Of a stretch of 64,000 nt of DNA, positions 33,640 through 46,500 are shown one piece after another (positions within the stretch are counted from its first letter, which is position 1; every line of letters starts with the position of its first letter). The position numbers were made by a program, and so were the translations under genes. The stretch is from Leucocoprinus leucothites (lineage: Eukaryota > Basidiomycota > Agaricomycetes > Agaricales > Agaricaceae), in the NCBI GenBank assembly GCA_013368445.1, contig JAACJO010000006.1, positions 1,054,001 to 1,118,000 on the forward strand, in the 5' to 3' direction. Under the pieces are notes generated by a model that was not told where the DNA came from, did not search any database, and was given only the letters and a program-made list of their open reading frames with translations.

Positions 33640-34560
33640 AGGCTTATCCTTGGAAACCTTCATTTATCAGACCTGTCCTATCCCTCGAAATGCGGCCCTT
33701 CTTACATCCTGCAGGCTTACCCCCTCTTCTCCGACCCACACCCTGCATCTCACACTCCAGACCGCCATTGTTTCCACTCCAACTTCATGCATTGACTGTG
33801 TCGTCGACTCGATAAAATATCATGAAATATGGAGATGAGAACGAGGTGGATGAGGAACAGTAGCCCGAGTCACAGCCACTACAGCGTATAACGGTCCATG
33901 ACTTCTTCACCTAGTACCTCCCCATCGACCCATATTATTGTCTTCCCAGCATGGCACTCCCACTACTCCCTCCAAGACAGTGCACCAACCGCTTCTTCCC
34001 CACCTTTATTGAAGCCCGATGCGCCAACCTTGAATGCCATCTGGCCACTCTCGCCTGCTGCTCCATCCGATACCCATTTCCACTCTCTCCTGCTTACCCA
34101 AATTGCGTTACCACCCACTGGGCCCCAATTCTACACAAAAGTGTATCATCCGGGGCTTAATCTGGTCTTGGAGGGTGTGAGAGAGGTGGGAGAGGGTTTC
34201 GAAGGCCATATGAAGAGGGATTGAGATGATGTTCGGTAGAGTTAAGGAAGCAACTTGGAGCCCAGATGGCAAAGACGGGAGGCGTCTGGGATATGTGATT
34301 TTGACTATGCCGCTTTGTCAGGCATTCGGTGGTATGGATGGGGGTGGAGGTGGGGGGAGGGAGGTGGCGAGCCAAGCGGGAGATCAAAGGGGAAAAGCGG
34401 GCGAGTTAGAATGAAATTGAGGTATAATCAACTCGTCAGGTGCCTGGTGCTGGTGTGAAGACCGCAAAGGTGTGTTTTATTCCTCTTTCAACATGTTTTA
34501 TTTAACCCATCCTCTCCCACTCCAGGGGTCCTCTATTTCACGAGTGAACTACGGATACTC
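33640..34560 (+). pseudogene. Middle fragment of the SNX9-like gene
   Basis: Colinear with 23300-24350 of the intact gene. Blocks match at the PX-linker (CCATTGTTTCCACTCCAACTT against CAATCGTCTCCACTCAGACTT), at LPLLPPRQCTNRF/PTFIEARCAN, at PPTGPQFYTKVYHPGLNL and EGFEGHMK, and on through the acidic linker to the CVWRED-like splice site. Several deletions and frameshifts destroy the frame, including a stop just after EGFEGHMKRD. The SH3 part and the 3' exons are absent here; the 3' exons lie 7 kb to the left at 26.4 kb. Confidence 0.82.
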
Positions 34561-35730
34561 TGCAATCCGTGGGTACATCGAAAACTCCTGGGTAATATCA
34601 ATAAGGTCGACCATGAACCGCAATATCTTTCAATCTTCTCTCTCGGAGTAGAGGTCGCAACAGCAACACACGATACCAACGATATATTCTCCCACACACA
34701 GATGCGGATAGAATATTGAATGGGAGAGAAGACGTACCTCAAGTTTCAGTTTCAGCCTTCGACCACACTGGGGAAGATGTACCGGAAGTCCACCGATGCC
34801 TGCGAAGTGAGAGCGCCGCCGACCCTCTTGGCAATTTCTGCTCACACGGTCTGAACACCCATCACCACTGATATCTGTACTCTTTCCTACAGAGAACCCT
34901 ACAACACTCGTCGCTTCGTATGGCCTCTTCAACTCGTACAACACCCTTGACATCATCCTCTGCCCGGTACGATGACACTCATAGGGATATTGGCGCTCAG
35001 GATACTCGTTTTGCTAAAGTGGGAGTGGTATCCAAATGTGTAACAGGCAAACGGACGGGTACAATGTAATTCCACAATGTTAGGGGTGTCGGAGTCTAAG
35101 GACCAAATTGGGTGTGAGAATAAAAGGCCTGGATGACATCGACTTGATGAACTTGACAATCTATAATGCTGGTCGTTCATCAAGTTATACTTGGTAGGGC
35201 TATTGGACAGGCCGGGGCGAGTCATCACAATAGGAACGTGACAAGTTGAGATAATATCTTCATCATCCCTACGAAACGTGATGTCGACGCTGCGATGTTG
35301 ATTAAGAATCCCCTCTTGAGACTCTCCGGATGACAAAGGGTGGCAGAGGTAAAAGAGTATAGAGTCTAAACTTCCGGTCGACATGATGATGGTCGTTCTC
35401 CACACATGATATGTCCCAAAAATACATCATCCCATCTCATTTTGGCCTCAATCTCGTCTAACATTGTTCTGGATGATCACGCAACCGCTCCGACCACGAT
35501 CCTTAAGCTTTGTTGGTGCCAAATCGCCAACTCATACTTTGGTCAAAGATCGTAACTCGGAGACTAGATGTTTGAACTTGATGTATTGTTAGCCCCCTCA
35601 GTGAATATATCAACCAGCGAAACCAGTGTTACCGTCTTGCTATTTCATTAGCAGGCTTTAAGCTTCAAGAACCACCAGGCTACATCCAATCCCCGCATAT
35701 AGGCTTGTCCCCAGGTACCTGTGAATTCTA
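34561..35730. other. Intergenic with a receptor relic
   Basis: Two minus-strand frames (34630-34956, 34953-35405) have no recognisable motifs and overlap a relic on the other strand. Apart from that relic at 35160-35254 and the promoter of the next gene, nothing is visible. Confidence 0.4.
35160..35254 (+). pseudogene. Relic last exon of an orphan membrane-protein paralogue
   Basis: The plus strand reads LVVHQVILGRAIGQAG before a stop. The last exon of the intact neighbour (36695-36778) reads LILHQVVLGKAIGQAK. The preceding exons are not detectable, so this is a 3' remnant of a former tandem copy. Confidence 0.6.
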
Positions 35731-36778
35731 ATGGCCCCTCATCCGACATCCCTCAGGTTATGTGCACTTCATCTCCAGCTCCAGATCGAATATGTATCTG
35801 TGTTGGCTATTCAGTCACTCCTGAACGGTGGTCTCCTTGCCCTAGGAGCCGTTTGTATTTTCTTCTTAATATCACCCAACAGACAACCACAGGAGGACGA
35901 TGTCGGTAGACTTTCCCGGGGAAAGTTGAAGCGGTCCAGACTCTGGATACTGTATATATCTATTTTGCTCTTCTTCAACATGGCCTCTGTGGTCCTTCTC
36001 GGTTTAGAACTCTTTGTCAGTGAAATTGCGGTTGCTATGATCAGGATTTTGATTTTAACTTTGATCGTCTACCTCACCGACGGTGTACTCGTAAGTAGAC
36101 CCATCTCTGAAATATGACGGGCTGGTTCTAAATACACCTCAGGTATGGCGTTGTTATAAAGTTCAGAGTGCCCTCTGCCCTCACCCGGATAGAAAGCTGT
36201 TGAACACCGTCGTGTGGGCGTTTCCTCTTTGTACCTACCTGGTAACACTCGGTGAGAGATCTTTCCAGTGTAAAGATGATGGCCTTACATGATCCAAATG
36301 TGCAGTTGCCAGTTTGATAATGGCAATTACGGCGATTAAAACCCAAAAAATTCCGAACGGAGTCTACGAAGTAGCCCTAATGTCAAATGCGGTCTTGAAT
36401 ACTTATGCGACCTGTTTCATAATTATCCGTCTATCGTGGTTTAGACAAATGTCCAAGGCGCACCATACGGCTGATAGTGGTTCACGACATAGTCGCTGGC
36501 TGATTCAAATTTTCCTTGAGACAGCCATAATCAATGTCCCTGTAGTGTTGATTGCAGCAATATTGAACAGTCTAGGCCATACTGTTTCGAGCAATAACCT
36601 AACCACGATTGGGGTTTCATGCCAGGTGGGTCTGTCTTTACTCGACTCACAACTTTTCAGAATCAGCTGACAGTGTTTGAAATGCGGTTACTAGTCTTTC
36701 TCCACCTTGCTGATTCTTCATCAAGTTGTACTAGGCAAGGCGATTGGTCAAGCTAAGGAGACGAGGAAGCCGGAATAA
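35731..36778 (+). CDS. Orphan multi-pass membrane protein (basidiomycete family)
   Basis: Four exons in frame give 290 aa: 35731-36090, 36143-36251, 36306-36625, 36695-36778. About seven hydrophobic segments occur: SVLAIQSLLNGGLLALGAV, ILYISILLFFNMASVVLLGL, a third around ILILTLIVYLTDGVL, then VWRCYKVQSAL, FPLCTYLVTLVASLIMAI, NAVLNTYATCFIII and ETAIINVPVVLIAAILNS. The D-G-V-L-V-W-R-C-Y motif after the third segment is the hallmark of a large, uncharacterised Agaricomycete membrane-protein family. Role unknown; a receptor-like function is often guessed but there is no evidence here. Confidence 0.8.
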
Positions 36779-37004
36779 GATGGCGTTCCCAGCAGAGTGA
36801 CGATCCGGCCACGTTGGTTGTGGGTTGGTTTACAGCCTTGACTACTTATACAGGCGGAAAAACCGGGCTCGAGAGCTTGACGGATGACCATTTTCAGAGT
36901 GATTCCGAGAGATATCCTACGTAGATGAGCATACAGTATAGATACGCAGTCAAGTAAACGAGAGCAAGGAATGTCACTTAGTAAATACATCCATCAGCGC
37001 TCAC

Positions 37005-38981
37005 TCAAATATCCCTTCGCTTGATCCCAACCCTACATCCGAGCGGTTTCCTCAGGAACCCTTCCCTCGTCTCGAGCTGTATGGAACAAGGCAACAATCA
37101 GTCAATTGAAAACTCCAAGGTAACATCATGACCCGCGGAGAAACCACAAACACACCTTCTGGTCAGGGTTCTCAAGGACAAAGTCATAACGACGCACAAT
37201 AGACGCGATGATGATAAGTAGCTCCAACGATGCCAAGTTCCTTCCGACGCAAGCACTAGATCGAGAAATAAGAGGTGAGCTTGAAGGAAAGAAAGGAAAA
37301 TTGTTAAGCTCACCGAGGACCAACAGAGAACGGGTTGAAAGTCTTCTGGATCTCGACTTGATCTCCCTCAAACCATCTCTCGGGACGATAGGCCTCAACA
37401 TCTTCACCCCAAACCGCGGGGTCACGATGAATCGTGTAGCTAGGTACACTCAACACTGTTCCCTCGGCGAAGAATTGTCCACAGACGGTCAATCCACCCT
37501 CGGGTACGAGACGTGGCAAGCCGAGGGATGATGTAGAATGGAGACGGAGACCTTCGTTGACACACGCATCAAGGTAGGGAAGATGCTTAACTTGAGCTTC
37601 CGTTGCTGCAACCTCGTCGTCGGTGCCCAAGTTCTCGTCAAGCTCTTTTTGAAGCTTCTCTTGAGCGTAACGGTTACCGGCGAGATAGTAGAGGATTGCG
37701 CAGGTTGAGCTTGAATCTGTGTGAGCGAGCCAGCTAACTTCTGAGAAAGTAAAAACGTACTTGGAAGTCGTGTCAGAACCAGCGATGAGAAGAGTGAGAG
37801 CTTCTGCTGTCAGCTCTTCGCGGCCCAAAGGGTTATTGTTGCTATCACGTCCGGCCTGTAGTTTGCTCAAGAGATCATTGCGATCGGTCGGTGTTGCCAA
37901 ACGTTTAGCGACAGCCGCAATCGCAATGCCAGCTAAATTCTTGACATCCCTACCACCTTGCCTCCAACCCGGTAGACGGCGAACAATTGGTCGCCAGCGT
38001 GGAGGAAGGCTACCCAGGGACATCGAGAATTCACCACGACTGTTCAGAATCTTGACGGCTGGGATGCTCATAACCTCCTCTTCTTTAGCCTCTTTTCCAT
38101 ATGAATTCATCATGCTTCGTTGATCCTTGGGTACGAGGGCAGCATCCCTGGCGGCCTGGATCATACCGAAAGGTGCACCAAATGCGAGGTCGCCAACGAT
38201 ATCGAAAGCCAGGTAGTTTGCCCCTATTCCCTACTATTAGCCTTGCGGAATGAATGAAAAAAGGCTCCAGGAGAAGGCTTACAGGGTAGGCAATCAAACC
38301 ACAACCTTCCATCCCGGCCCTCCCAACCACCCTCGCCATCGTCACCGGACATACCCTTCACCGCCATGTCGAAGAGGCGGTCCCACTGTTGCAAAAGTTG
38401 CCTGACATATAACCTGATGTGGGGCTCGAACTCCATTACGTTCTTCTGCGAAAAGATATGGGAAATAATCTTGCGCTTTCGTGTATGTTCATTCCGGTCC
38501 CGAACATTGAAGACGCCCCGTCGAATAGATACAAAGGCGTCATAGAAGTTGGATTTCGTAGCTCCGTTTCCGTGCGCATAAACAACAGAAAGAGCGTCTG
38601 GGTCTGCAATGGAGATATGATTCGGAGCAATACGGACAATGGGGCCTAATGATGGGAAGACCAAAAGGAGCGAATAGTTGTGTTAGTATGTGATACAAGA
38701 TCCGAAGCGAGACAGGTTAGGGAATAAGGGAGTTGTGACCACAACATACCGTATTTGCGATGCACTTCGTGAATGACCTCTGAGCGGTGGCCCTTCTTGG
38801 AGATGTACCCCAGCCAAATATCGCTGAACTTGGCGAGAAGTGGGCCTGGATAGTTACGAATTCCTTGCGAGTCCCAAAGCCAGGGAATAAGGTGCGCCAC
38901 AAGAATGGCGCCCGGAATGGCGTAGGCAGCAGCCTGAAGATTGATCCTATCGTAGAGGGTAGTGAGGGCGTCTACAATCAT
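37005..38981 (-). CDS. CYP53-like cytochrome P450 (benzoate 4-hydroxylase type)
   Basis: Six exons in frame give 541 aa: 38981-38750, 38645-38283, 38223-37761, 37709-37314, 37255-37156, 37076-37005. The start ATG at 38981 is followed by a membrane anchor (AAAYAIPGAILVAHLIPWLW). Visible motifs are the I-helix LLIAGSDTTSN, the K-helix NEGLRL, the block GLPRLVPEGGLTVCG, YRPERWFE and the haem loop FSVGPRACVGR. The block from VKHLPYLDACVNE to SVPSYTIHRDPAVWG closely fits CYP53, which para-hydroxylates benzoate and related aromatics in fungi, feeding the protocatechuate route. Expected at the ER with a P450 reductase. A well-preserved ordinary member. Confidence 0.9.
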
Positions 38982-40566
38982 GGTGGGCAAAGGACAAAGG
39001 ACATGAAGGAATGAATCAGGGGTCCTTAAATACTCCTTGGATCCAGACCAATTATTAGACTTACATGGCTTGACTGACCCTGGGATGCTCAGGTGTTTGC
39101 CGAGCGATCACTGCAAGGAATCTTGCTATCCACTTATGGTTGTCGTGTTCCGTCCGTATTCAGTGGTTGACGCACTGTTCCCCACAGCCCTTCTATCCCC
39201 TGCGAGAAGCTGCGCGACGGAGTCGGTAGCCTATCATCGTCAGCACCCCATACGCCTTTTGTGTTTGTCTTCTACACGCTGACACTGACGACTCCTTGTC
39301 AGCGTCAGGACCCTCCGCAAGTGAGATCACAGGACCAAGAGATCTAAAGTACGTTCCCAGCGAGACCCAAATTAGCGTGTGACGGCTTGTGCGTCCTCTT
39401 AGGAACAGAGAAGCACCCAAGGTTCTTTTACTATTTGGCGCCAATGTGGCTCATTACGAAGTTGCCAGATATCTCAGCGCGTTTGACGTCAATATACGAG
39501 ATCTCAGGACTAAAAACATGTTATCGCACATTTTGACCAAGGCTCATTCAATCAGCAAATCCAACAGAACATCAGATAGTGTGGAGGCCTAGACAAGATC
39601 AACATACACTGTTCGGCTACTTGAGTCGAAGGTAGCGGACAGCCTAACCCTGATGCTTATCCTAATTCATGAGATCCTTCCGCTCAGGATAAAAAACCAC
39701 CTGTTGGTCACCCATTTCTCACTCACTAAGCTGAAGCACAATGATGAGGTTTATCTGCAACTTGGCACAAATACTTAATTCACGCTCGGGAGAAAAGTGG
39801 CCACGCAGCTTTCTATAAGCACGTTTAGCGAGGTGAATACGATCGACTCCTATCCTAAGCTTCCAAAAGGCCGGAGACTCTATATTTAACATTCCCGCGC
39901 TTCACACCGCACGAAACCAGCCCGTCAAAGGCCTACATCGGCTAGTAGCTGTCAGCAACTACCGTTGTTCCTCAAAGACACTCCGACAGACCGAGAGAAA
40001 ACGAATCCGGGAAAGAACCACAAGAATTCTCGCTGGCGGCGGAATCGGTCGACTTCTTGATCTCGGAGAATATTCCTGGACACAAGCCACCAGTGATAGT
40101 ATCCAATGATAAATACTCATTTCGTGGATTTTGGAGCGTCAAGCGTATCCATACTGACAGAGGGGGAGGAGGGTCCTTTGTCACTATCATGCTTGCCAAC
40201 CCGTTGTCCCTTAGTGTATCCCTCGGGGGAAATTAGGTTGCAAAGGTTCACACAAAGCATACTCAAGGTTCACTCTTGGTGTCTCTCAATGAATGCCGAA
40301 ACTACTCAACGAATTCAAGGAGAAGCGCTCTCGCATAAACTAGTACCATGTTAATAGAGGGAGAATATAGAGAGAGGAAGAGTAACATAATGAATCCGAA
40401 GGGTATATCAAAATCCAAAGTCATATGATACAGTTGCTTCAACAGAATAGTCCACGATAGCAGCAAGATAACAAGCAGGATAGAGAGATAAAAAGCGGGG
40501 TATGACAATCACCAAAAAATACAACAAGAAAGCACGAACAAATCATCAATCTCAGCCCTTCTTCAC
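38982..40566. other. Intergenic, no gene seen
   Basis: 1.6 kb between the CYP53-like start and the 3' end of the next minus-strand gene. Only short frames without motifs; 40350-40560 is AT-rich and probably 3' untranslated or terminator sequence of the PHD-chromodomain gene. Confidence 0.4.
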
Positions 40567-43500
40567 TCACAGATCATCTTCACGCCAACCACACCTCTTC
40601 GCATCCCTCAATAAAACAGACATAAACGGATTTGGATCCAAGTCTAACCCCTCTTTTTGAGCAGCCTCGGCAAAAGCCCGGATGACTCGAGAAGGGTCAA
40701 CCATAAAACTTTCCTTCTCCCAAGTAGCTTCACCGATGGGATACCTATGACGCAAAATCAACGAAATCACCCAGTCAGATTTTCCCGATTGCAGGAGGAA
40801 GGATCAGCGAGAAGCTTACCCATCCCACTCAACCAGATATTCCTCAACACCTCCTCTACCACCTTCCACTTTGATCCTCTTGCCGATGATACGTTTTACA
40901 AAGTATTCTCCTTGATTTCCCGATACTCTCTTGAAAATGCAATCAGGTCTACCACACGTCTCCTCTGGAGGTTTGCACGAATCTGTCAAAGAAAATCAAC
41001 TATCAACATTAGGTCCAGAAGGCACGAAGGAGAAGTCATGACCTGGATCCCTGTTCATAAATGACATTTAGCCTCATCCAAGAAGCAAGCAATATATCGC
41101 ACTCACCTGCCAGCTAAGCAAGGGGGACAAGCAAAGATCTCCGTCTCCTTCAGCCGCACATCGTCATCTCGGATGCCGACACACCCATTATGATACCATG
41201 TATGACACCTGTTCAGAAACAAGACAATACAAGATTCGAGGGAGTAGCAGGGAGGCACATTTAACAAGAATATTATGAGAAATAACAATATCGTCTTACG
41301 AGTCACATTCAATAAACTATACACGAATAAAAGAAATCGCCGTCAACATGCGCAGCTCCATGACACGCAGACAGCACACGACCAACTAAGAACTCACGTT
41401 CTTGTCATGCATCTTGTCATCCCTTTTCACTGGCCACTTGGTGCGAATTGGTGAGCTCGGCTCATCAAAAGTCAAGTCAACCAAATCCGATTGTCGCTTC
41501 CTTCTTGTACCATTCTCCTTGGCCTTCCCCTTTCCAACACTACTTGCTGAGCTTGGTGGTTTTTCTGTCTTGACCGATTTCCTTCGTCCTGAACTTGTGC
41601 CCGAAACCGTCGACTCCACGCCCTCGGATTGTGTTCTTGCCCTCTTTGAAGGTCGTTCACCATCGGCAGCTCTGCTCAAAGGTGGCCTTGAATCAGTACT
41701 GGCGCCGGAGATACTGCCAGTCGGAATCGACAGTGGCTTTGGACGTCGCTTAATCCTCGTTTTAGCTTTGCTCTCTTTCTCATTAGTTGCCTGCCTCGTA
41801 CGAATGGCATTGAAATCGATAGTTGGCACAGCCAACTGCGTCACTGGAGGCTGAGTCGTATCCCGAATTCCACTGTCATGCTCAAGAGTAACGGTGCTGC
41901 CGTCAGGTTTCTTATACCCCTTCAGGGGCCTGACGTCGGCTTCGTCGCTGTCCTCCGCACCGAGGGGCATCATCTTTTTCTCCGCTACTCTCTTCTTCCT
42001 CCTCTCTTCCTCCCTCTTTTCGGCTGCTTCTACTTCCTTCTGTCTCTGCAACAATCTCTCCTCCTTCGTCCGCGGCTTTTTGGGTTTTAGAGCTCCTGCC
42101 GAGTGTCCAGCGGCCGGTGGTGCACTAGCGGTAGGCGTGCTGGAGAGACTCTTCTCCGCTATGTTCTCCTTTTCCCTCTTCGATACCATCCTAGCCTGCG
42201 TCTTTACTGGTGAAGGGCTATCGGTCAAATCAATGCAGTCAATCTCGTCGTTCTCTGGTAAGTCCTTCGGTTTCTTGTCCACCATCGGGGTGGAAGGCGT
42301 CGATGAAATATAAATTGGACTTTCCGCCGATTTTGATTCTCTCCTCGCCTTCTTTTGACTCCCAACATCCCTTCCATTCGCGCTCTCACTACTCCCTGAA
42401 ACACCTCTCGATGCTGATGGAGCGTCTTTCCTAACATGACAGTCCGCAATGGGTGAGGTAACGGAAACTCGACGATTCGAAGGAGAGCTCAGAACAGAAG
42501 TATTGGCATTCGAAGTTCTCCTAGGACGAGTTCGACCCGCAAGTGGACTCTCAGGTCGAGGTCGAGCCCGCGCCTGAGTCGGAGTTGGTGTCTCAACGAT
42601 CTTGACACTGGTCCTCCCCGGAGATCCCATCTTTCTTCCGTCCCGCGTAATCACCTCAATACAAGGAGCCTGCGACTGCGACTTTGACTTTGACTGCGGC
42701 TGCCCAATTGGGTCTTCAACTTCAACTGTCATATCCTCCCACTTTCTCTTCCTGCTCGTGCCTCCTCTCCTCGAACCGAGGCCACGACTGAGGAAAGGTG
42801 ATCTCGAGGGCGAAGGTGTGTTCACGGGGGAGACATAATCAGGTAATGCAACGGGGGTGACTGGGTTCGGGCGACTACGTGCTTTGACTGGCGAAACGAC
42901 TGGGGTAGAGTGCATGATGACATCTTCCTGTTGTTCCACTTGTGGAAGTTCCAGCTCTAGTTCAATACGAGGCAGGGATTCATGTTGTGGTGAGGGGTGA
43001 GATTGAGGTGGAGATTGAGGGTGGGGCGAGGGTGCATGGTCCTCCTGAGCTTCCAATACGGGCTGATCAACATCAACCTCCATCTGAGCCTCCTCCTGTT
43101 CCTGTACCCCCTCGATCTGAATGTCATCAACAATTCCGTCCCCGGACACGGTCTCAACAGTCTCAAACGATTGGATTGAGTCCTTCTCCTGGATCACAGA
43201 CGTAAACGTCTGAATCGACGACTCAAGCGTAACAGTCTGATCACCCGCAGTCGTAAACGTCTCCTCTAGGCTCTGCTCCTGTGAATAGGGTGGCTCCGAA
43301 GGTAACAGCTCATCAATCTCGTCTTCATCGTCCGCATCTTCACCATCCTCGTCCTCATCTTCAGACGACTCAGGTTCGGACAAAGTGGTAAGCTGAGCGG
43401 TTATATGTGCTGCTTCTTCCGACGATGTGATATGCGGGTCCACTCGGGTGGTTTTTGGTGTGGTGACATGCGACTGGTGAGACGATTTAGGTGTAGGCGG

Positions 43501-46500
43501 TTGAGGTGAAGGCTCAGGTTGTGCTTGGGAGAATTGGGAGGGGATAAGTTGAGAAACGTCAATAATGGGAGTGTGCCGTCGGATGGGAGAAGTTGGTGCT
43601 GGAGAAGGAGTACGAGACGCATATTCCAGTTCAGGCTCCTCGAGCCATGGATCTGTGACTTGTTGAGATTCGGGTGTGGGCGTCGCTGGAGGAGAGAAAC
43701 GTTGGGCAGTACTAGCTTGAGATTTGACAGGCGACAATGACCCTTTAGCAGATGCATAAGCGGAAGAACCAGGTGAAGGGGAACGCTCATGAAGAGAGGG
43801 TTCGGGCGAAGGTAAGAGATTTTGTGTCGCCAATTGCTCCCCTTCGTCTTCTCTTCGCGCAGGAATTTCTTGCGTCTCTGTCTGATCTTCATCCTTAACG
43901 GTTGTCTCATCAGTCAACCCAGGAGTGGTTACGACTCTTGACTCTTCCCGGGAATCAGGTAAGAACAGAGGCAGCCGAGGCTCAACCACCAAAGTGGGCT
44001 TGTCTATCACCTCCTTCCCTTTGCCTTCCTCCTCCATCCTTGTGTCATCTTCTAAGTGTTCATCCTGATCACTTGATCGCTTCTCGACGACGGCCTGCTC
44101 TCCATTAGAAACAACAGGTGCTTCATCACCTAGAGCAGCGGGCTCGTCTTCCTCTTCCTCTTCCCCTCTTCGTTCTCTTCTTCCTCTTCCTCCTCCTCCT
44201 CCTCTTCTTCTTCTTCTTCTTCCCACCCTTCCTCTTCTTCCTCAAAAACTAACTTTGTAGGCCCAATATCTTCCTCATCTTCATCTTCCTCCTGTGTCTC
44301 CTCAAGCTGCGACCGAACGGACACCTCCTGTTCCTCAACAGGTGCCGGCTCTTTAACCATCTCCTGCGCGGCATTTACTTTGTCATATACAGTCACCACG
44401 ACTTTTCCACGTGTGTCGTCCTCATCCACTTTCTCGGACTCAGCGTCCATCTGCTCCTCCACCACGATGTTCATCTGTGGATCTTCCTCTTCATCCTCGC
44501 TCATGTTCTCATCCTCGTCCTCATCTTTACCTTCACCTTCACCTTCATCTTCGTTCATCAAAACCTCCACCTTCGTCACTTCTTCCGACGAATCACCATA
44601 CCCTTCCTCCTCATCCTCCTGCACCGCAGCCTCTTCCTCATGTTCAACCGTGACATTATCCACATGCATATCACCACCTATGTTCTCCTCCTCAACAGCA
44701 ACCGATGGCTCCCTCGTCGGGTAACCAAGCTCAGGTAACACACTCATCGCAGGCGAAACCTCCACGCTCCTCTCTTCCTCGACCAAATCAGCAACCAGTT
44801 TATGCTGTGCAGCCATTGTCGCTGGTATTGTTTGGTGCAAAGGAGAATGAGGAAGCGAGCGCACGTCATTGGCAGCCGGCGAAACAGGTGCTAGAGTTGA
44901 CTGTGGCGGAGGCAAAGATTGTGACTCGCGACGCTCAGTTCTAGTCTCAGGCTCAACCTCAACATGGAGTTGCGGTCGAGATGGTGTTCTAGAAGGCTCC
45001 CGAGGAGGAGCCTGCGAGAATGACTGTTTCGGAGTCTGAAGCGATAACATTGCACGAGCAGCCTGAGATGGACCTTTCACAGGCGTTTGGGACGGGGCGC
45101 GAGAACCTGCGTGAAATGATGCATGAGATGGTGCATGAGATGGTGCATGAGACGGGGCACGAGACTGTGTTCGTTGTCTCGGTACAGGCTGTAAATCGAG
45201 AGGAGAGGGTAACTGTTGAACTTCTTGAGGTTCATTGAGGCACGTCTCGATGTTGATAAAAGGTGAAGGGTGATGAGGAGTCTTGTCTACGCTGGCCATA
45301 GCACCAGCACTCAGGTTCGCATCTGGTGATAGAGACAGCTCGGATGTGCTCCGGGATGGCGAAGAGATCTGCGTCGGTTGGTGCGGTGGACCTGATGGTA
45401 TTTTGAGGATCATCAGGTTTTATCTAAATTACAAATAAAGAGGTGTACATACTCTGATTTTCAGCTGATATGACGCAAGTACAAATATAGTGCTGTCAGC
45501 AAACGCTTGTAAGAAGCGCGCAGAAACTTACCTGCTTTCCAATTCACTTTGGAGAAACCATGTAGGTCTTCGCTCTGCTTTTGCTGAATGGGACTGACAC
45601 TACACTCTGGATCGAAACCATTGCTTTGATTGTCGGTATTAGAACGAGGCTTGGGACTTGAAGTGAAGAATGATTTAGAAGTTTCTTGGAGCTGCGATGA
45701 TGTCGATACTCTATTTGGTCCGGTTTGGGGCTCGGCGATCACGCTAGCCATCTCTACGTCGCTCGACGGCGTTGGACCTATCAATGCGCTTGATACATTA
45801 GCGTGGGATATCTCATGAACCGATCCAACAACTAACCCTGGGTCGCAACACCTGGACTTTCTGTTTGATTACGACTAGGCCTCGGAGTCCTGTTACTCAC
45901 TAAGCGGGTATTAGCATCTAAGTACCATGAAAGAAGCTCTAAAAACTTACATTGAGTTGTGATGAACAACCTCGCCGGCGTCGGTGTCCTTGGAGTCATG
46001 ACTCTGGAAGCAATCCTAGATCGTAGAGGGCTATCAGCAACATCTGACCTTTGCCTCGAACGAGCCGGAGTCTCTGTTTCTTCTACACCTAAGCAAAAGT
46101 GGGCGTCAGTATTATTGACATAGAAGTTCCACAAAAGAGACAAACCGCCCGCTTCTGCATCAGTGAGTTTTTCAATTATATCCCCAAATGCAAAATGCAG
46201 ATCGTCCAAGCGACCCATCACAGTTCCAGGCTGGTCTTCCTTTGACCTCAACTCCGACTTCCCAAGAAGGGCTTCAAGAGCTTCTGCTTTTTTAGCAAAA
46301 CCTTTCAAAGCCTTGGAAGTCACAGAGTGGCCTCGTTTATGCGCTTCGACGACATTTTGAACGTCGTCTTTCACTTTTGAGATATCTTCTTTGACCTCGG
46401 TACAAGACTTTTTGACTGAATCGATTTCCGTTCGGAGACCCGCAAATTGAGGATTAAACATTTCAGCCATTTTGTTAAGCTGCTGCTCCGCCACTGAGTG

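Noticed and set aside
44380..44724. 114-codon plus-strand Ser-rich frame
   Set aside because: Antisense shadow of the acidic disordered region of the PHD-chromodomain protein.
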